Source of the DNA: Synergistaceae bacterium
GTDB lineage: Bacteria; Synergistota; Synergistia; Synergistales; Synergistaceae
Length of the DNA: 7,615 nt
Assembly: GCA_031290815.1 (NCBI GenBank)
Contig: JAISLO010000081.1
Location: forward strand, 1 to 7,615
Direction of reading: 5' to 3'
The notes beneath the pieces were generated by a model. The model had not been told where the DNA came from, made no database searches, and was given only the letters and a program-made list of their open reading frames with translations. A program made the translations under genes and the position numbers. Positions 5,976 through 7,615 of this stretch are shown piece by piece; within the stretch, counting starts at the first letter, position 1; each line of letters starts with the position of its first letter.

Positions 5976-6680
5976 ATGAATCATCTCGAAGAACAACTAA
6001 CCGCGGAATTGACCGCTCGCGGTGCGGCGATTGTCGCTTTTGGCGATATTACCGCGCTGCCACCAGACGCGCGCGGCGGTTTGCCTGTCGGCGTATGCGT
6101 CGCGGTGAAATACCCGAAAGAAGTCATACGCGGCATATCATGCCTGCCGACGGCGGAGTATCACGACTGGTACAATCGGCTGAACGAACGGCTTGACGCA
6201 CTTGTCACATACGGCGCGGAACTGCTGCGCGGCAAAGGATATGAGGCAATCGCGCAGACGCGGAAGTGCGTTGGCTCTGGCACAACGGAGAACAATACGG
6301 TTTTGCCGCACAAAACCGTTGCGACGCGCGCCGGAATCGGCTGGATCGGCAAATGCGCGCTGCTCGTCACGGCGCAATACGGCTCAATGATACGCCTGTC
6401 GAGCATACTCACGGACGCGCCGCTTGACTGCGCCGAGCCGGTTGACGAGTCGAAATGCGGCGGCTGCGGCGCGTGCGTTTCCACTTGCCCGGCTGACGCC
6501 GTATCAGGCGAGTTGTGGCGCGTTGGCGTGGAACGCGAGGTATTTTTCGACGCGGTTAAATGCAGAAAAACCGCGAGAGAGCGAGCCACGCTCGGCTTCG
6601 GCGGTAGCGTGACAATATGCGGCAAGTGCATTGAGGTTTGCCCATACACGCGGAGGCACCTTAACGATGACGGACAATAA
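5976..6680 (+). CDS. Short QueG-related protein with double [4Fe-4S] cluster domain
   Basis: A 234-residue protein related to epoxyqueuosine reductase (QueG, COG1600). The shared core is LPHKTVATRAGIGWIGKCALL (110-130) and YGSMIRLSSILTDAPL (135-150). A ferredoxin-like part follows with CGGCGACVSTCP (C161, C164, C167, C171) and a second set C196, C215, C218, C222 (CGKCIEVCPY), enough for two [4Fe-4S] clusters. It is far shorter than QueG (about 370-380 residues): the C-terminal HEAT-like part is missing, and the region before the LPHK motif (RKCVGSGTTENN) lacks the DTGP motif holding the catalytic aspartate. So it is probably not a tRNA-modifying QueG but one of the shorter reductase-like or electron-transfer relatives seen in anaerobes. 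Codon choice leans strongly to GCG, CGC and GGC, somewhat unlike the left-hand genes. Confidence 0.9.
   Translation: MNHLEEQLTAELTARGAAIVAFGDITALPPDARGGLPVGVCVAVKYPKEVIRGISCLPTAEYHDWYNRLNERLDALVTYGAELLRGKGYEAIAQTRKCVGSGTTENNTVLPHKTVATRAGIGWIGKCALLVTAQYGSMIRLSSILTDAPLDCAEPVDESKCGGCGACVSTCPADAVSGELWRVGVEREVFFDAVKCRKTARERATLGFGGSVTICGKCIEVCPYTRRHLNDDGQ
6297..6319 (+). repeat. Perfect 9-bp hairpin inside the QueG-like gene
   Basis: ACGGTTTTG and CAAAACCGT are exact inverted copies around a 5-nt loop. They encode the conserved NTVLPHKTV segment, so the match may be accidental, but a perfect 9-bp stem in coding sequence is notable. Confidence 0.5.
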
Positions 6681-6753
6681 CTTGAAAGAAACGGGAGGGG
6701 CATTATTTATTTCAAAAAAAAAGGACTCGGATTGTGACCGAGAAATCGCTTGA
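6667..6753 (+). CDS. Possible 28-residue overlapping frame with an A9 tract
   Basis: ATG at 6667 follows GGAGG (6652-6656) by 10 nt and overlaps the end of the QueG-like gene by 14 nt. The frame runs MTDNNLKETGGALFISKKK and on to a TGA at 6751-6753, overlapping the symporter start by 20 nt. It contains nine consecutive A residues (6714-6722). Loss of one A would join it to the symporter frame. It may be a coupling frame, a slippage-made extension, or chance; no family recognised. Confidence 0.25.
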   Translation: MTDNNLKETGGALFISKKKDSDCDREIA

Positions 6754-7615
6754 GGCTGCGGCTCCGGCCGGAAAAATCCCGTTTAAGACGAACCTGGCCT
6801 ACGCGATAGGCGGGTTCCCGGATTTTTTCCCGTATAACCTCTTCTATATTTATTTTCTGTTTTTCTTCACGGACGTGGCTGGATTCAGCCCCGGCATGGG
6901 TGGCACGATCTGCATGATCGTCATCGTCTGGGATGCCGTGACTGATCCGCTCGTGGGCTATCTGTCCGACAACGCCAGATTCAAATCAGGCAGAAGAAGG
7001 CCGTTTATGGCGGCGGCGCTCATCCCGCTTGCCATTGCCACTGTCATGCTCTTTACGTCTTTCGACATCAGCCCGGCCGGCGGCTTTTTCTACTACCTGG
7101 CAGCGGGCCTTTTGCTCTGGACCTTTTACACGATGTACGACATCCCGTATTACGCCCTGGGCGCGGAGCTGACCGATGATTTTGACGAGCGCGGGAAGAT
7201 GCGCATCCTGCTGGGGGTTCCGATTTTCATAGCGGGATGGCTCGAGTACGCAGGGCCGATGTTCGTCTGGGACTGGGTGTCGAAACTGGGCAGGGAAAAA
7301 TTTCTGTGGATGAATTCAGATCAGTTTGCTTGGTTTCTCTCGGTCGCGATACTGGAAATAATTGCCGTCGTCTGCGGCTATTATTGCATCCGCAAGACCA
7401 AAGGGACGGAACTCATCGACAGGGATCCGGAGCAGGCCGCGCTCTGCATGACAAGCGGCGCGCAATTCTTTAAAAATTACGTCGAGCTGTGCAGGATCCG
7501 GCCTGTGAAGTGGCTTTGCCTTTTTTCCGCCGCGGGTAGCATTGTCTTTTCGGTGGCGCAGGGCAGCTTCGTGTACCTGATGGCAAATAATTTAGGGCTT
7601 TCCGAGACGATGCAG
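6734..7615 (+). CDS. GPH/MelB-type sugar:cation symporter, N-terminal part (cut by window edge)
   Basis: The 294 visible residues belong to the glycoside-pentoside-hexuronide (GPH) branch of the major facilitator superfamily, inner-membrane carriers moving a sugar or related solute with H+ or Na+. Signatures are WDAVTDPLVGYLSDN (66-80), with the acidic residues that bind the cation in MelB, SGRRRP (85-90) in the loop after helix 2, and MYDIPYYALGAELTDDFDERGKM (134-156), read in parts as PYxALGAEL and ERxK. Hydrophobic helices are visible near 22-48, 54-77, 91-110, 117-140, 160-178, 198-219 and 260-285. The GTG at 6734 has AAGGA (6721-6725) 8 nt upstream. It lies 53 nt after the QueG-like gene in the same direction, so probably co-transcribed. 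Substrate unknown. The stop codon lies outside the window. Confidence 0.92.
   Translation, partial: MTEKSLEAAAPAGKIPFKTNLAYAIGGFPDFFPYNLFYIYFLFFFTDVAGFSPGMGGTICMIVIVWDAVTDPLVGYLSDNARFKSGRRRPFMAAALIPLAIATVMLFTSFDISPAGGFFYYLAAGLLLWTFYTMYDIPYYALGAELTDDFDERGKMRILLGVPIFIAGWLEYAGPMFVWDWVSKLGREKFLWMNSDQFAWFLSVAILEIIAVVCGYYCIRKTKGTELIDRDPEQAALCMTSGAQFFKNYVELCRIRPVKWLCLFSAAGSIVFSVAQGSFVYLMANNLGLSETMQ

Noticed and set aside
6161..6703. 180-codon minus-strand frame opposite the QueG-like gene
   Set aside because: The plus strand encodes conserved motifs and cluster cysteines with a strong SD; the opposite frame shows none.
1..7615. CRISPR array, tRNA, rRNA, insertion sequence or phage genes
   Set aside because: No regularly spaced direct repeats, cloverleaf, rRNA-like sequence, transposase motifs or terminal repeats were seen on either strand.

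Overview
The window comes from a bacterial genome. Most starts have good Shine-Dalgarno (SD) sequences, and one sigma70-type promoter can be read directly. Gene content points to a strict anaerobe: an aldehyde:ferredoxin oxidoreductase (AOR) family enzyme, a double [4Fe-4S] protein, and a one-carbon module of the tetrahydromethanopterin (H4MPT) type that is otherwise typical of methanogens and methylotrophs. The lineage cannot be fixed from this sequence. Synergistota or a clostridial group is only a guess.

Left part (1-3140, minus strand): a one-carbon gene cluster. A consensus-like promoter (3110-3138) leads, after a long leader of about 180 nt, into a 505-residue protein of unknown function. 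It looks like the DUF2193 family, known mainly from methanogenic archaea, and has a cysteine-rich C-terminus. Then come an MtdA/MtdB-type methylene-H4MPT (or H4F) dehydrogenase and, 3 nt later, the N-terminal half of an ATP-grasp ligase. That ligase resembles the Orf17/COG2232 proteins of H4MPT gene clusters and runs off the left edge.

Middle part (3141-5800, minus strand): a tungsten/molybdenum enzyme operon. Two very short overlapping reading frames (31 and 21 codons) lead into an AOR-family oxidoreductase. Its stop overlaps the start of mobA (molybdopterin guanylyltransferase) as ATGA. AOR and MobA are probably made together, with MobA acting on the pterin cofactor. The mobA stop codon lies inside an inverted repeat that also covers the -35 box of the one-carbon operon, so the two units abut directly.

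Right part (5800-7615, plus strand): a divergent unit with a short QueG-related double-cluster ferredoxin-like protein, a possible 28-codon overlapping frame containing an A9 tract, and the N-terminal 294 residues of a GPH/MelB-type sugar:cation symporter cut by the right edge.

A plausible joint reading, which is inference, is that the AOR oxidises an aldehyde (perhaps formaldehyde) with ferredoxin, while the H4MPT enzymes interconvert one-carbon units. The unknown DUF2193-like protein, first in its operon, is the most interesting unexplained component.
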